64,000 bases of DNA from an uncultured Draconibacterium sp. (GTDB taxonomy: Bacteria; Bacteroidota; Bacteroidia; Bacteroidales; Prolixibacteraceae): NCBI RefSeq assembly GCF_963677155.1, contig NZ_OY781884.1, forward strand, positions 4,336,501-4,400,500, read 5' to 3'. Below the pieces are notes generated by a model. It saw nothing but the letters and a program-made list of their open reading frames with translations, was not told the origin of the DNA and made no database searches. Every line of letters starts with the position of its first letter. The first letter of the stretch is position 1. This document shows positions 49,231-57,830 of this stretch, piece after piece. The position numbers and the translations under genes are program-made.

Positions 49231-49692
49231 ATGAATGATAAACGGATTAATAATATGATAGAAAAATATAAGGACAGCCATAAAGAACAGGTTTTAACAA
49301 TTTGGGAGAAATCCGTTCGTGCAACACACGATTTTCTAAGCCCAGCCGACTTTCTCGAAATCCGCGCGCTTTTAGGCAATATAGATTGGAGAAAGCTTCA
49401 TGTATTTTGCTTGACAGAGGAGGATATAGTGATGGGGTTTGTGTGTGTTGAGGGCAGGAAAATAGACATGCTTTTTTTAGACCCATACTATTTTGGACAG
49501 GGATTTGGACGGAAATTATTGAATTTCGCCGTTAAAGAACTCAATGCGGACAGTCTTGATGTCAACGAGCAGAATACGAAAGCTCTAAAGTTTTATCAGA
49601 AATTCGGATTTGAAATAATGGACAGGTCGGAGAAAGACGACCAGGGACGAAGCTATCCATTGTTAAGGATGAAACTCGTCGAAAAGAATTGA
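49231..49692 (+). CDS. GNAT-family acetyltransferase
   Basis: The 153-residue protein (or 145 from the ATG at 49255) has the GNAT fold: a first strand/helix (YKDSHKEQVLTIWEKSVRATHDF), acetyl-CoA-binding motif DPYYFGQGFGRKLLNFA and the motif-B strand NTKALKFYQKFGFEI. Substrate unknown; related proteins acetylate small molecules or protein N-termini. It is the last gene inside element B, ahead of the right arm repeats. Confidence 0.82.
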   Translation: MNDKRINNMIEKYKDSHKEQVLTIWEKSVRATHDFLSPADFLEIRALLGNIDWRKLHVFCLTEEDIVMGFVCVEGRKIDMLFLDPYYFGQGFGRKLLNFAVKELNADSLDVNEQNTKALKFYQKFGFEIMDRSEKDDQGRSYPLLRMKLVEKN

Positions 49693-49796
49693 GGGGGTGT
49701 TATACTGCCACAATGTTAAGCGAATGTAATGCCGTCAAAAAAAGAATAATTTTTTTTCAAAGGGAATAAAAGGGTAGTAATCGGAAAGGTGATTTA

Positions 49797-49817
49797 CTTG
49801 CAAATAGCTTGCAAATA
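49797..49817. repeat. Integrase arm-type repeats, right end of element B
   Basis: Two CTTGCAAATA units at 11-bp spacing, in the same orientation and nearly identical to the pair at 10441-10465, lie about 45 bp from the att core. Confidence 0.6.
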
Positions 49818-49821
49818 AAAA

Positions 49822-49852
49822 AAGAGCTACAAAAATAATTTTGTAACTCTTT
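49822..49852 (-). terminator. tRNA operon terminator
   Basis: AAGAGTTACAAAA and TTTTGTAGCTCTT pair on the minus strand and are followed by a T-run. It ends transcripts of the tRNA-Ser/tRNA-Pro pair. Confidence 0.75.
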
Positions 49853-49861
49853 GATTTTCAA

Positions 49862-49909
49862 GTCGGGATACCAGGATTCGAACCTGGGACCCCCTGCTCC
49901 CAAAGCAGG
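49862..49909. repeat. attR of element B
   Basis: This is a 48-bp exact copy of 10292-10339, inside the intact tRNA-Pro gene, covering the anticodon arm to the 3' end. Confidence 0.9.
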
Positions 49910-49937
49910 TGCGCTAACCGGACTGCGCTACATCCCG
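49863..49937 (-). tRNA. tRNA-Pro(UGG)
   Basis: The cloverleaf is complete: acceptor CGGGATG with TATCCCG and discriminator A, anticodon loop TTTGGGA with anticodon TGG, and T-loop TTCGAAT. No CCA is encoded. It serves as the integration site of element B, which rebuilt the 3' end on insertion. Confidence 0.95.
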
Positions 49938-49948
49938 AATTTATTTAT

Positions 49949-50038
<90 letters not shown>

Positions 50039-50140
50039 AAAAGATGATTAAAGTTGCTAAATCTCCCTCGCCTCTCAGCGTTGGTATTTAAAACTTAATC
50101 AGTTTTTAAAAAGAACGTCGTTGCTTTGTTAAAGCGTGTG

Positions 50141-50171
50141 CAAAAGTAGAAATTGTTTTTACACTGGCAAA
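50141..50171 (-). promoter_or_regulatory. Bacteroidota promoter of the tRNA-Ser/tRNA-Pro operon
   Basis: On the minus strand TTTG (50168-50171), a 19-bp spacer and TACTTTTG (50141-50148) match the Bacteroidota -33/-7 consensus exactly in spacing. It lies about 100 bp before the tRNA-Ser 5' end. Confidence 0.75.
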
Positions 50172-50435
50172 GAAAAATGAAAAAAAATAGCAAAAAAAAA
50201 TGAATTCGTGTTTTGTCGTGTAAACGAATGGCGGTAGGGGATTGAGCCGTTTAAACATGATTTTTTCGAGCATCTTTTTATGTGGTTAAAAACCAGATAG
50301 TTTCATTGTCTGGTTTTGATGAGTTGATAGGAGTCTTACGAAAAGGAAGCAGTTTGTTTAATATTTAGTTTTTAGAGATTAAACAAAATAGTTTTTGGTA
50401 TGTTTATTATCTCGTAGAAACCAGAAACGGAAGTT
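50172..50435. other. Intergenic region before folE
   Basis: This stretch shows no open reading frame with a plausible start. A short inverted repeat AACCAGATA/TGTCTGGTT occurs near 50290-50315, possibly a regulatory or terminator element. The folE promoter should lie here, but no clear TAnnTTTG box is evident. Confidence 0.4.
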
Positions 50436-51149
50436 ATGAGTTACAGGGAAGAAATAATATTTACCAGTGCCGGCAATGGAAGGAACGGTAAAACAAACGG
50501 ACATGAGAACCATGAGATAATAGGAGATAATCACATTGCCACTTCAATTGATACTCCAATGCGCGATGATGCTTTTGAACTGAGCGATGAACGAAAAATG
50601 GAAATTATTGAAGAGAAGTTTCGTGATATAATGGAAACAATGGGGCTCGATTTGAACGATGACAGTTTGAGCGGAACGCCACATCGTGTTGCCAAAATGT
50701 TTGTGAAGGAAATATTTAATGGACTAAATCCGGCCAATAAACCTAAAGTCTCTGTTTTTGAAAATAAATTCAGATACGGCGAAATGTTGGTGGAAAAGAA
50801 TATCAACATGAATTCCACATGCGAGCATCATTTTTTGCCGATAGTAGGAAAAGCACACGTAGCTTACATTTCATCGGGCGAAGTAATTGGATTGAGCAAA
50901 ATTAACCGTATTGTTGACTATTTTGCCCGCCGTCCGCAAGTGCAGGAGCGTTTAACAGTGCAAATTGCCAATGAGCTAAAAACAATACTTAAAACCGATG
51001 ATGTGGCAGTTGTAATCGATGCCAAACACATGTGTGTATCCTCGCGCGGAATTCAGGATGAAAGCAGCAGTACTGTTACTGCCGAATATTCCGGTAAGTT
51101 TAAAGACAAAAGTGTTCGCGAAGAGTTCCTCAAATATGTAGAACTTTAA
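50436..51149 (+). CDS. folE: GTP cyclohydrolase I
   Basis: The 237-residue enzyme makes dihydroneopterin triphosphate from GTP, the first step of folate synthesis. The zinc and catalytic residues are seen in STCEHHFLPIVGKAHVAYI, with GLSKINRIV and MCVSSRGIQDESS further on. An N-terminal extension of about 50 residues precedes the conserved core. It is the first chromosomal gene to the right of the tRNA pair and its stop meets the convergent lipoprotein gene by a 4-bp overlap. Confidence 0.95.
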   Translation: MSYREEIIFTSAGNGRNGKTNGHENHEIIGDNHIATSIDTPMRDDAFELSDERKMEIIEEKFRDIMETMGLDLNDDSLSGTPHRVAKMFVKEIFNGLNPANKPKVSVFENKFRYGEMLVEKNINMNSTCEHHFLPIVGKAHVAYISSGEVIGLSKINRIVDYFARRPQVQERLTVQIANELKTILKTDDVAVVIDAKHMCVSSRGIQDESSSTVTAEYSGKFKDKSVREEFLKYVEL

Positions 51150-52393
51150 GCTTTTTCCTTTATGTCGAAAGCCATTAGCACTTGCCCATGGCGTTGGTAC
51201 AAAACTCCGTTTTTAATTACCGGGTGCGAGAAATGCTCTTTTGAACCTCGTGTAATTTTAAAATCACTGATCGGATTCATTTTTCCGGCTTCATCAAAAC
51301 CGACTAGTGACAATTTTCCATTTTGTCCATAATAGTAAAGCAGGTTGTCGGCTGCAATAACAGCGCCCCAGCCCAATTTTAACGAGTCGCTTAGTTCGCC
51401 ACTTGTTGCATCAATACTTCTGAAAAACTTTTTCGAGGTGGCACTTCCGTATAAATGGTTGTCAATTTTCACAATGCCGCCCATATAACTGTCGAAACCT
51501 TTATTGCGCCATACTTCTTTAATGGCTTTTCCATCTTCCGAGAGTTGAAGTTTTACCCCGCAATTCCCGTCTCCGGCAGCATAGTAAATATTTCCGTCCT
51601 CGTAAATAACACAGTTGCTATGTGTATCGCCCATGCCCGGTTGACGTTGCTCGATTGGAACATTATCTTGTGCATGTGTCCATAACAGTTCTCCGGTTTC
51701 GGTATCAAAGCCCATCATATTATAAGCAGAGAATGTAACGAAGATGTGGCGTGTTGGTAGCTTTATCAAAGTTCCCGGATTATACGCCGATCGTTCGCTG
51801 TGCCCCTGATTACTCCACAGTAACTCGCCTGTAAAACGGTTTAATGCAACCACATTATATTCTTTTCCCCCGGGAGTCCAGAATACTTTTTCGCCATCAA
51901 TTACAGGCGCTTCCGAGTGCCCAAATCGCGGGTAAATACCTTGAAAATCTTCCACAAAACGTTTTTCCCAAACCAACTCTCCATTCGAGCGTTTCAGGCA
52001 AAATAAATTTCCCATTCCCGAACCAACATAAATTAAATCGTCAACAACAGTTGGTTGCGATCGCGATCCCGGATAACTTTTTACCCATTCTTTCCCAAAT
52101 GGAACTTGCCACTTTATCTCACCATTTAAATCAATGCAAAAAAGTGTTGCTGTGCTGTCGATAGCTCCGCTTACAAAAATCTCATTGTCGGTTATAGTCG
52201 GGGTGCCATATCCATCTCCAATACCTTCAACATACCAAAGTTCGGCAGGGCCCTTTTCCGGCCATTGTTTTAAAAGATTTGGCTCGTTAAAAATCCCTTT
52301 GCGGTCTTCGCCACGCCACTGGTAAATTTCGGTTTTGTTTGAATTGCAGGAAAAAAGTAAGAGGATTACAGGTAATAGTAAAAGGTTTTTCAT
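51146..52393 (-). CDS. PQQ-like beta-propeller lipoprotein
   Basis: The 415-residue lipoprotein (lipobox LLFSC) carries repeated beta-propeller blades with the PQQ-repeat look (LFCIDLNGEIKWQ, LFCLKRSNGELVWEK, VVALNRFTGELLWS, MGFDTETGELLWT). It resembles BamB-like or quinoprotein-like scaffolds without proof of PQQ binding. Single gene; its upstream space to the dus gene is 140 bp. Confidence 0.8.
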   Translation of the reverse strand: MKNLLLLPVILLLFSCNSNKTEIYQWRGEDRKGIFNEPNLLKQWPEKGPAELWYVEGIGDGYGTPTITDNEIFVSGAIDSTATLFCIDLNGEIKWQVPFGKEWVKSYPGSRSQPTVVDDLIYVGSGMGNLFCLKRSNGELVWEKRFVEDFQGIYPRFGHSEAPVIDGEKVFWTPGGKEYNVVALNRFTGELLWSNQGHSERSAYNPGTLIKLPTRHIFVTFSAYNMMGFDTETGELLWTHAQDNVPIEQRQPGMGDTHSNCVIYEDGNIYYAAGDGNCGVKLQLSEDGKAIKEVWRNKGFDSYMGGIVKIDNHLYGSATSKKFFRSIDATSGELSDSLKLGWGAVIAADNLLYYYGQNGKLSLVGFDEAGKMNPISDFKITRGSKEHFSHPVIKNGVLYQRHGQVLMAFDIKEKA

Positions 52394-52534
52394 TTGGCTA
52401 ATTGTTTATAAGAATGGTATTTCTTTCGGTTGATTAATTACAACTCGCCAGAAATTTTTGTTGAATATAGCATTAAGTTGATAAAATGTTTCATTTATCA
52501 GGTGTTTAGTAAAGAGAAAAACAAAAGAAAGTGC

Positions 52535-53512
52535 TTATGAATTGAAGTATCGATATACTTCGTCGTAGTTTTTTACTTCCATCAGATCGGCACGCATTTT
52601 TGCAGCGCCCGGAAATGAATTGAGGTATATTTTGTAGAAGCGTTTCAAGATATTGAAATTTTTGTTGGGACTCCAGGTTTGCTCGAAAAGGCGGGTGTGT
52701 TCAAGCAATCTGGCAATCCGGTCATCCATCGATATTTCTTCCTTTTCAGGATTGAAAAACCAGGGATTATGGAAAATACCGCGGCCTATCATTACTCCAT
52801 TCACGCCGGTTTGGTTTACGCGGTCAAGTCCCTGTTGGTACGACATAACATCGCCGTTACCATGAATGAGAATGTGTGGTTTTAAACTGTTTTTTAGCTG
52901 AACGGCTTTGGCAATTTCCTCCCAGCTGGCATCGCCGTCCGATTGCATGCGTTGCGTACGGCCGTGTAAAATAATAGCTGCCGGATCAACCTCCAGTAAG
53001 TTGGCAATCCAGTTTTCGGTAATATGTTCTTTTATTCCGGTGCGGGTTTTTACACTCACGGGTAGGTGAGTGGCTTCTTTTGTGGCCAGGATAATTTCTT
53101 TAGCACGTTCCGGTTCGCCGATTAAAGCGCTGCAAGCTCCAATTTTAAACACTTTTTTTACCGGACACCCCATGTTTATATCGATGCCGTCGAAATCGTA
53201 ATTTTCGGTAATGTGTTTGGCAATGTTGTGGTAAATTTCCGGATTGCGCCCCCAGATTTGTGCCACAATCTTAATGTTGAGTTTTTTGAGCAAAGCACGT
53301 TCCGAGTCATTCACGATCAATCGTTCCGAAACACGTTCACGACCAACCGGATGATTCATCCCTTCAACAGAGGTAAATTCGGTAAAAACAATGTGCAGTT
53401 TCCCCGGAGCTGCCATTCCCATTGCGATTTCGCGAAAAACCGTATCGGTAACATCTTCCATGGGGGCCAGTGAAAAAGCAGGGCCATTAAATTTTTGCCA
53501 GAAACTATTCAT
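52535..53512 (-). CDS. tRNA-dihydrouridine synthase
   Basis: The 325-residue flavoprotein reduces uridines in tRNA. The signature NMGCPVKKVFK gives the catalytic Cys; FSLAPMEDVTD at the N-terminus binds FMN, and VKTRTG and ILHGRTQ are further family motifs. The length is typical for DusB/DusC-type Bacteroidota enzymes. It is followed (in the gene direction) by the PQQ-like lipoprotein gene. Confidence 0.93.
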   Translation of the reverse strand: MNSFWQKFNGPAFSLAPMEDVTDTVFREIAMGMAAPGKLHIVFTEFTSVEGMNHPVGRERVSERLIVNDSERALLKKLNIKIVAQIWGRNPEIYHNIAKHITENYDFDGIDINMGCPVKKVFKIGACSALIGEPERAKEIILATKEATHLPVSVKTRTGIKEHITENWIANLLEVDPAAIILHGRTQRMQSDGDASWEEIAKAVQLKNSLKPHILIHGNGDVMSYQQGLDRVNQTGVNGVMIGRGIFHNPWFFNPEKEEISMDDRIARLLEHTRLFEQTWSPNKNFNILKRFYKIYLNSFPGAAKMRADLMEVKNYDEVYRYFNS

Positions 53513-53552
53513 GCCGCAAAATTATCAAAACATATAAAAGCGCACAATCAAA

Positions 53553-54581
53553 CTATTTCTGTTGCTCGAGTTGCATTAATGAAAGGCTTTTTCGAAACTT
53601 ACGGCTGTTGCCAAAACCAATGCGTAAATCAGAAGGACGGCCGATGCCTTGCATTTTTTCATCGGCACATTCAGGCGTGCAGCAACCATGGTATTTCTCG
53701 GCACATTCGGGGCACTGGATAAACAAAATGTGGCAGCCGTGATTATCACAGTTGGTATGCGAATCGCAAGGCTTTCCACACTGGTGGCATTTTGAAATGA
53801 TTTCGCCATTTACACTTTCGCCCAAACGTTCGTCGAACACAAAGTTTTTACCAATAAATTTTGAGTCGAGCTTAGCCGTTTGAATTTGTCGGGCATACTC
53901 CAGAATCCCGCCGTGCAGCTGGTTCACATCACTAAATCCCTGATGTTTCAGGTATGCACTTGCTTTCTCGCAGCGAATTCCGCCGGTACAGTACAAGAGC
54001 ACTTTTTTATCTTTTTTGTCTTCCAGCAGATCGGTAACAATCTCCAGTTCTTCACGAAAAGTATCTGCCTCGGGGCAAATAGCGCCTTCAAAATGACCGA
54101 TCTCGCTTTCGTAGTAGTTGCGCATATCAACAACAACCGTATCTTCTTGTCCAATGTATTTATGGAATTCAACTCCCGATAGGTGTTTTCCTACGTTGGT
54201 AACATCGTAGGCATCGTCGGCTAAACCATCGGCAACCAGTTTTGGACGCACTTTAATGGTTAATTTGTAAAACGATTTTCCGTCGTCTTCAATGGCATAT
54301 TTTATCGGAATGTCTTGCAGAATTTTATGCTTTTTCAAAGTCTCCACAAAAGCTTCCCAATTGTGTTCGGGGACACTCATTTGTGCGTTAATTCCTTCGC
54401 GGGCTACATAAATACGGCCGAAACAATCCAACGGAAACCAGTCGCGAAAAAGCTCATCGCGAAACGTCTGGGGATCTTCCAAAATATGATAGCGATAAAA
54501 TGAAATTGTTTTACGCTGAAAAGTCTCTTCAGCCAGCCTTTTTTTTAGTTCTTCCTTATTTACCCGGTTGTATAAAAACAT
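53553..54581 (-). CDS. trhO: tRNA uridine(34) hydroxylase TrhO (rhodanese family)
   Basis: I start at the ATG 54581 (MFLYNRVNKEEL), about 342 residues; the longer reading adds a hydrophobic tail with no family parallel. A ferredoxin-like N-terminal domain precedes a rhodanese domain with active-site loop YCTGGIRCEKAS. A Cys-rich C-terminal region (CHQCGKPC..CPECAEKYHGCC) could bind metal. TrhO hydroxylates wobble U34 using oxygen. It lies 40 bp upstream of dus, so two tRNA-modification genes are adjacent. Confidence 0.9.
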   Translation of the reverse strand: MFLYNRVNKEELKKRLAEETFQRKTISFYRYHILEDPQTFRDELFRDWFPLDCFGRIYVAREGINAQMSVPEHNWEAFVETLKKHKILQDIPIKYAIEDDGKSFYKLTIKVRPKLVADGLADDAYDVTNVGKHLSGVEFHKYIGQEDTVVVDMRNYYESEIGHFEGAICPEADTFREELEIVTDLLEDKKDKKVLLYCTGGIRCEKASAYLKHQGFSDVNQLHGGILEYARQIQTAKLDSKFIGKNFVFDERLGESVNGEIISKCHQCGKPCDSHTNCDNHGCHILFIQCPECAEKYHGCCTPECADEKMQGIGRPSDLRIGFGNSRKFRKSLSLMQLEQQK

Positions 54582-54761
54582 GTTGCCTATGTTTAAAATG
54601 CGCGGCAAAAATACACAAATTGGCAAAAAGAGCAAAAAAGAGCTTAAAATCTTAAATGATAGCTTGTAAAACAGTGTGTATTGTTTGATTATGTTACATC
54701 AGTTACAAAAAAGCTGCTTGAAAAATCCAAAAACAGCTCTTTCAATCATTTTTTGTAAATT

Positions 54762-55268
54762 CTATTTTAACAGTTTATGCACTTTTTCAATGATCTTGTT
54801 GAATTCGTCTTCTTTAAAGCCAATAGAAGCAACTGCAATTTTTCCGTCTTTATCGATAATAAAATTACGCGGAATGTTTTGTTTTGCGTATTTCGAAAAG
54901 ATATCGCGCTCAGCATCGGGGTAGAAGGGGAGTGTGTAATTGTTGTCGGCTTTAAATTTGTTTACTGTTGCCCAATCATGTTCACGACCAATTACCAGTA
55001 CCTCGAAGTTTTTGTTTTCCTTTAGTTTTTGGTACACTTCCTTTTCCAGATGAGGCAACTCTTTGCGGCATGGCGGGCACCAGTTGGCAAAAAAGTTAAT
55101 CCATACTACTTTGCCTTTTAAATCTGAGAGTTTTTTTATCGATCCATCCTTCATTGTTATGGAAAAGTCGGGTGCAGTGTCACCTTCTTTTACCAGGGTG
55201 AATTCGTCTTGAGCAAAAGTATTCACAGCGAAGAATACCAGAAAAATAAATATCGTTAGTTTTTTCAT
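54762..55268 (-). CDS. TlpA-like thiol-disulfide oxidoreductase
   Basis: The 168-residue protein has a signal peptide (to about residue 20) and a thioredoxin fold with active site WCPPC at 63-67. Exported TlpA/ResA-like proteins reduce disulfides in the periplasm, for example for cytochrome maturation. It is a single gene after the purC terminator. Confidence 0.88.
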   Translation of the reverse strand: MKKLTIFIFLVFFAVNTFAQDEFTLVKEGDTAPDFSITMKDGSIKKLSDLKGKVVWINFFANWCPPCRKELPHLEKEVYQKLKENKNFEVLVIGREHDWATVNKFKADNNYTLPFYPDAERDIFSKYAKQNIPRNFIIDKDGKIAVASIGFKEDEFNKIIEKVHKLLK

Positions 55269-55322
55269 GTTGTTATTCTTTTCAAATTGGCACTAATGTA
55301 GCCATATGGATTGAAAACAAAA

Positions 55323-55348
55323 ACACCCGCTTAAATTTAAGCAGGTGT
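55323..55348 (-). terminator. purC terminator
   Basis: ACACC/GGTGT and GCTTAAA/TTTAAGC form one hairpin with an A/C mismatch. On the minus strand a T-run follows. Confidence 0.75.
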
Positions 55349-55372
55349 CTTCAGTTTATGATCGTTTCTTAT

Positions 55373-56326
55373 TTAAGCTTGTTGTTTCAAAAAATCAGTA
55401 ACGGCAGTTTCAATTCGTTCTTCAATTTTTGAAGTGTCTGATTTTACGAATTTATCGCCGGTGATATTTTCATACAATTCAATGTATCTTTCTGATACTT
55501 CGTTAACAAACGATTCCGGGATTTCAGGAAGTACATCGCTGTCGCGGCCCTGGAAGTTGTTTTCCATCAACCACTCGCGAACAAATTCTTTCGAAAGCTG
55601 CTTTTGGTTTTCGCCTTTATCAAAGCGCTCCTGGTAACCATCGGCGTAGAAATAACGCGATGAATCGGGTGTATGAATTTCGTCGATGAGGTAAATCTGT
55701 CCATCTTTTTTACCAAACTCGTATTTGGTATCCACCAAAATCAATCCCATTTCTTTGGCAATTTCGCTACCGCGTTTAAAAAGAGCCAGCGAAATGCGTT
55801 CCAGTTCTTTGTAATCTTCTTCCGAAACCAATCCTTGTTTGATGATTTCTTCGCGCGAAATGTTTTCGTCGTGAGCACCTTGTTCCGCTTTTGTTGTTGG
55901 CGTTAACAGTGGCTCAGGAAAAGCCTGGTGTTCTTTCAAGCCTTCAGGAAGCGGAACGCCGCAAATATCGCGACCGCCGTTTTTATACAATCTCCACGAA
56001 CTTCCGGTTAAATAACCACGAACGATCATTTCTACCGGGAAAGTTTCGCAAAAATGCCCCACTGTTACGTTCGGATCGGGTGTTGCTATTTTCCAGTTCG
56101 GAACAATATCGGCGGTAGCGTCCAGAAATTTCTCTGCAATCTGGTTCAGTACCTGGCCTTTAAAAGGAATTCCTTTTGGCAATACCACATCGAATGCTGA
56201 AATACGATCGGAAACAACCATCACCAAAAAATCATCGTTGATGTTGTATACGTCGCGAACTTTACCTTTGTAGTGGCTTTTTTGTCCCGGAAAATTGAAA
56301 CTTGTTTTTGTAAGTGCGTTACCCAT
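55373..56326 (-). CDS. purC: SAICAR synthetase
   Basis: The 317-residue ATP-dependent enzyme joins CAIR and aspartate in purine synthesis. Motifs seen: GKVRDVYNI near the N-terminus, [22 protein letters not shown] and [15 protein letters not shown]. The length is that of the longer eukaryote-like/Bacteroidota form. It has its own terminator and is not part of a pur cluster here. Confidence 0.95.
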   Translation of the reverse strand: MGNALTKTSFNFPGQKSHYKGKVRDVYNINDDFLVMVVSDRISAFDVVLPKGIPFKGQVLNQIAEKFLDATADIVPNWKIATPDPNVTVGHFCETFPVEMIVRGYLTGSSWRLYKNGGRDICGVPLPEGLKEHQAFPEPLLTPTTKAEQGAHDENISREEIIKQGLVSEEDYKELERISLALFKRGSEIAKEMGLILVDTKYEFGKKDGQIYLIDEIHTPDSSRYFYADGYQERFDKGENQKQLSKEFVREWLMENNFQGRDSDVLPEIPESFVNEVSERYIELYENITGDKFVKSDTSKIEERIETAVTDFLKQQA

Positions 56327-56452
56327 TTTATTGAATATTTATATTGTATGTAATCTATTTGTTTGCGTTAAAATACGTTGTCGATTTTATTACAAATTTA
56401 GCTGGTTTTTGTTTAACTTGTTAAATTGTTGGTTTGTTTACCGGAACACAAG

Positions 56453-57442
56453 TTACTGGTCACTGTTTTCTTTTGATTCAGTTTTAATTACTGTTTTTTC
56501 TTCAGCATGTTTATCGTATGCTTCAACAATATCGCGCACCAGCTTGTGGCGTACAATATCTTTCTTGTCGAAATATATGGTTGAAATATTTTTTATGCCT
56601 TTTAAAATGCGCAAGGCCTGTATCAATCCCGAATTACTTTTTCTCGGAAGGTCGATTTGCGTAACATCTCCGGTAATAATAAACTTGGCGTTTAGTCCCA
56701 TCCGGGTTAAAAACATTTTTAGCTGGTTAACGGTGGTGTTTTGTGCTTCATCAAGAATAACATAAGCATTGCTCAATGTTCGTCCGCGCATAAAAGCCAG
56801 TGGAGCAATTTGTATCACGCCGTCTTTTAAAAATTCCTCTAGTTTTTTCGGCGGAATCATATCCTGCAAAGCATCGTAAAGCGGTTGCAAATACGGATCG
56901 ATCTTATCTTTTAAATCACCGGGAAGAAATCCCAGATTTTCACCTGCTTCAACAGCCGGGCGGCTAAGAATGATTTTTTTGATCTCCTTGTTTTTTAATG
57001 CCCGAACAGCCAATGCGATAGCGGTGTAGGTTTTTCCTGTACCGGCAGGCCCGATGGCAAAAATGAGATCGCTTTTACTGTTGCTCTCCACCAGTCGTCG
57101 CTGATTAGGCGTGCGTGCACGAACAGGTTTTCCACTGTTGCCAAAAACAATAATATCAGGTTCGCTGCTTCCGTTTTCTTCAAGCGATGAAACACCCGAA
57201 TTCAGTAGCTCGTGAATAATTTCTTCCGAGAGCATATTGTACTGATAATAATGATCGAGAATGAGGGCGAACTTTTTCTCGAAAGCTTTGATTTCTTTTG
57301 GTTCTCCCTGAACGAACAAGGCATGGCCCCGTGCAGTGATTTTAATTTTTGGGAAAAGCCTTTTTATCAGTTCGATTTTCGAATTGTTAACTCCAAAAAA
57401 TTCAAGGAGATCAATTCCTTCCAGTAAAATTTGTTTATCCAA
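56453..57442 (-). CDS. phoH: PhoH-family ATPase
   Basis: The 329-residue protein has an N-terminal KH-like region and a P-loop ATPase core with Walker A AIGPAGTGKTYTA near residue 133 and DEAQNTT as Walker B. PhoH/YbeZ works with YbeY in 16S rRNA maturation and ribosome quality control. The gene stands alone. Confidence 0.93.
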   Translation of the reverse strand: MDKQILLEGIDLLEFFGVNNSKIELIKRLFPKIKITARGHALFVQGEPKEIKAFEKKFALILDHYYQYNMLSEEIIHELLNSGVSSLEENGSSEPDIIVFGNSGKPVRARTPNQRRLVESNSKSDLIFAIGPAGTGKTYTAIALAVRALKNKEIKKIILSRPAVEAGENLGFLPGDLKDKIDPYLQPLYDALQDMIPPKKLEEFLKDGVIQIAPLAFMRGRTLSNAYVILDEAQNTTVNQLKMFLTRMGLNAKFIITGDVTQIDLPRKSNSGLIQALRILKGIKNISTIYFDKKDIVRHKLVRDIVEAYDKHAEEKTVIKTESKENSDQ

Positions 57443-57555
57443 TGTATCTTCTTAAGAATTTAAGCACGGCAAATTTACTAAAATAAATTGCCACTATCGA
57501 ATGTTGGAAGGCTTTGCTATTCAATTTCTGACCGATGCGAAAATTGTCAGCTTTT

Positions 57556-57705
57556 TTATTTCGAGAACATTTTAACGATCCAAAGAATAAGATAAAGCCC
57601 CAAACCAACGCCGGCGAATAGAACACCAACAACAAATGCAATTCGAATCAATTTTACATCCCAGCCTAATTTGCCGCTGAGCCATTCTGATACTCCTAAA
57701 ATCAT
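57556..57705 (-). CDS. PspC-domain small membrane protein
   Basis: A 49-residue open reading frame (MILGVSEWLSGKLGWDV.. ending ..LWIVKMFSK) with one membrane helix near residues 22-45 fits the PspC domain found in Bacteroidota. It lies between phoH and the DUF2723 gene on the minus strand. Confidence 0.75.
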   Translation of the reverse strand: MILGVSEWLSGKLGWDVKLIRIAFVVGVLFAGVGLGLYLILWIVKMFSK

Positions 57706-57830
57706 AATATTGTTTTTATTTATTAATAGCTGCAATATATTAAATTCTTTTTTCGAAAGGGTATGAAAATCTATAGGGGCTTTAAAAATTGAACTTTTAA
57801 TTAAATGCGTGTATTAACACCAAAAAATAT

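Larger units (their letters stand above)
10292..49909. mobile_element. Integrated element B inserted at tRNA-Pro(UGG), about 39.6 kb
   Basis: A 48-bp stretch comprising the 3' part of tRNA-Pro is repeated in direct orientation at 10292-10339 and 49862-49909. The right copy is part of an intact tRNA gene, the left copy is not. A tyrosine integrase lies just inside the left end and paired CTTGCAAATA-type repeats lie near both ends. Cargo includes a type I restriction system, HipBA, Fic, an IetAS-like pair, a MobF relaxase and a coupling ATPase, but no mating-pore genes. The 19.6-49 kb part has a second integrase and a different gene style, so B is probably a composite of two elements. Confidence 0.85.
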
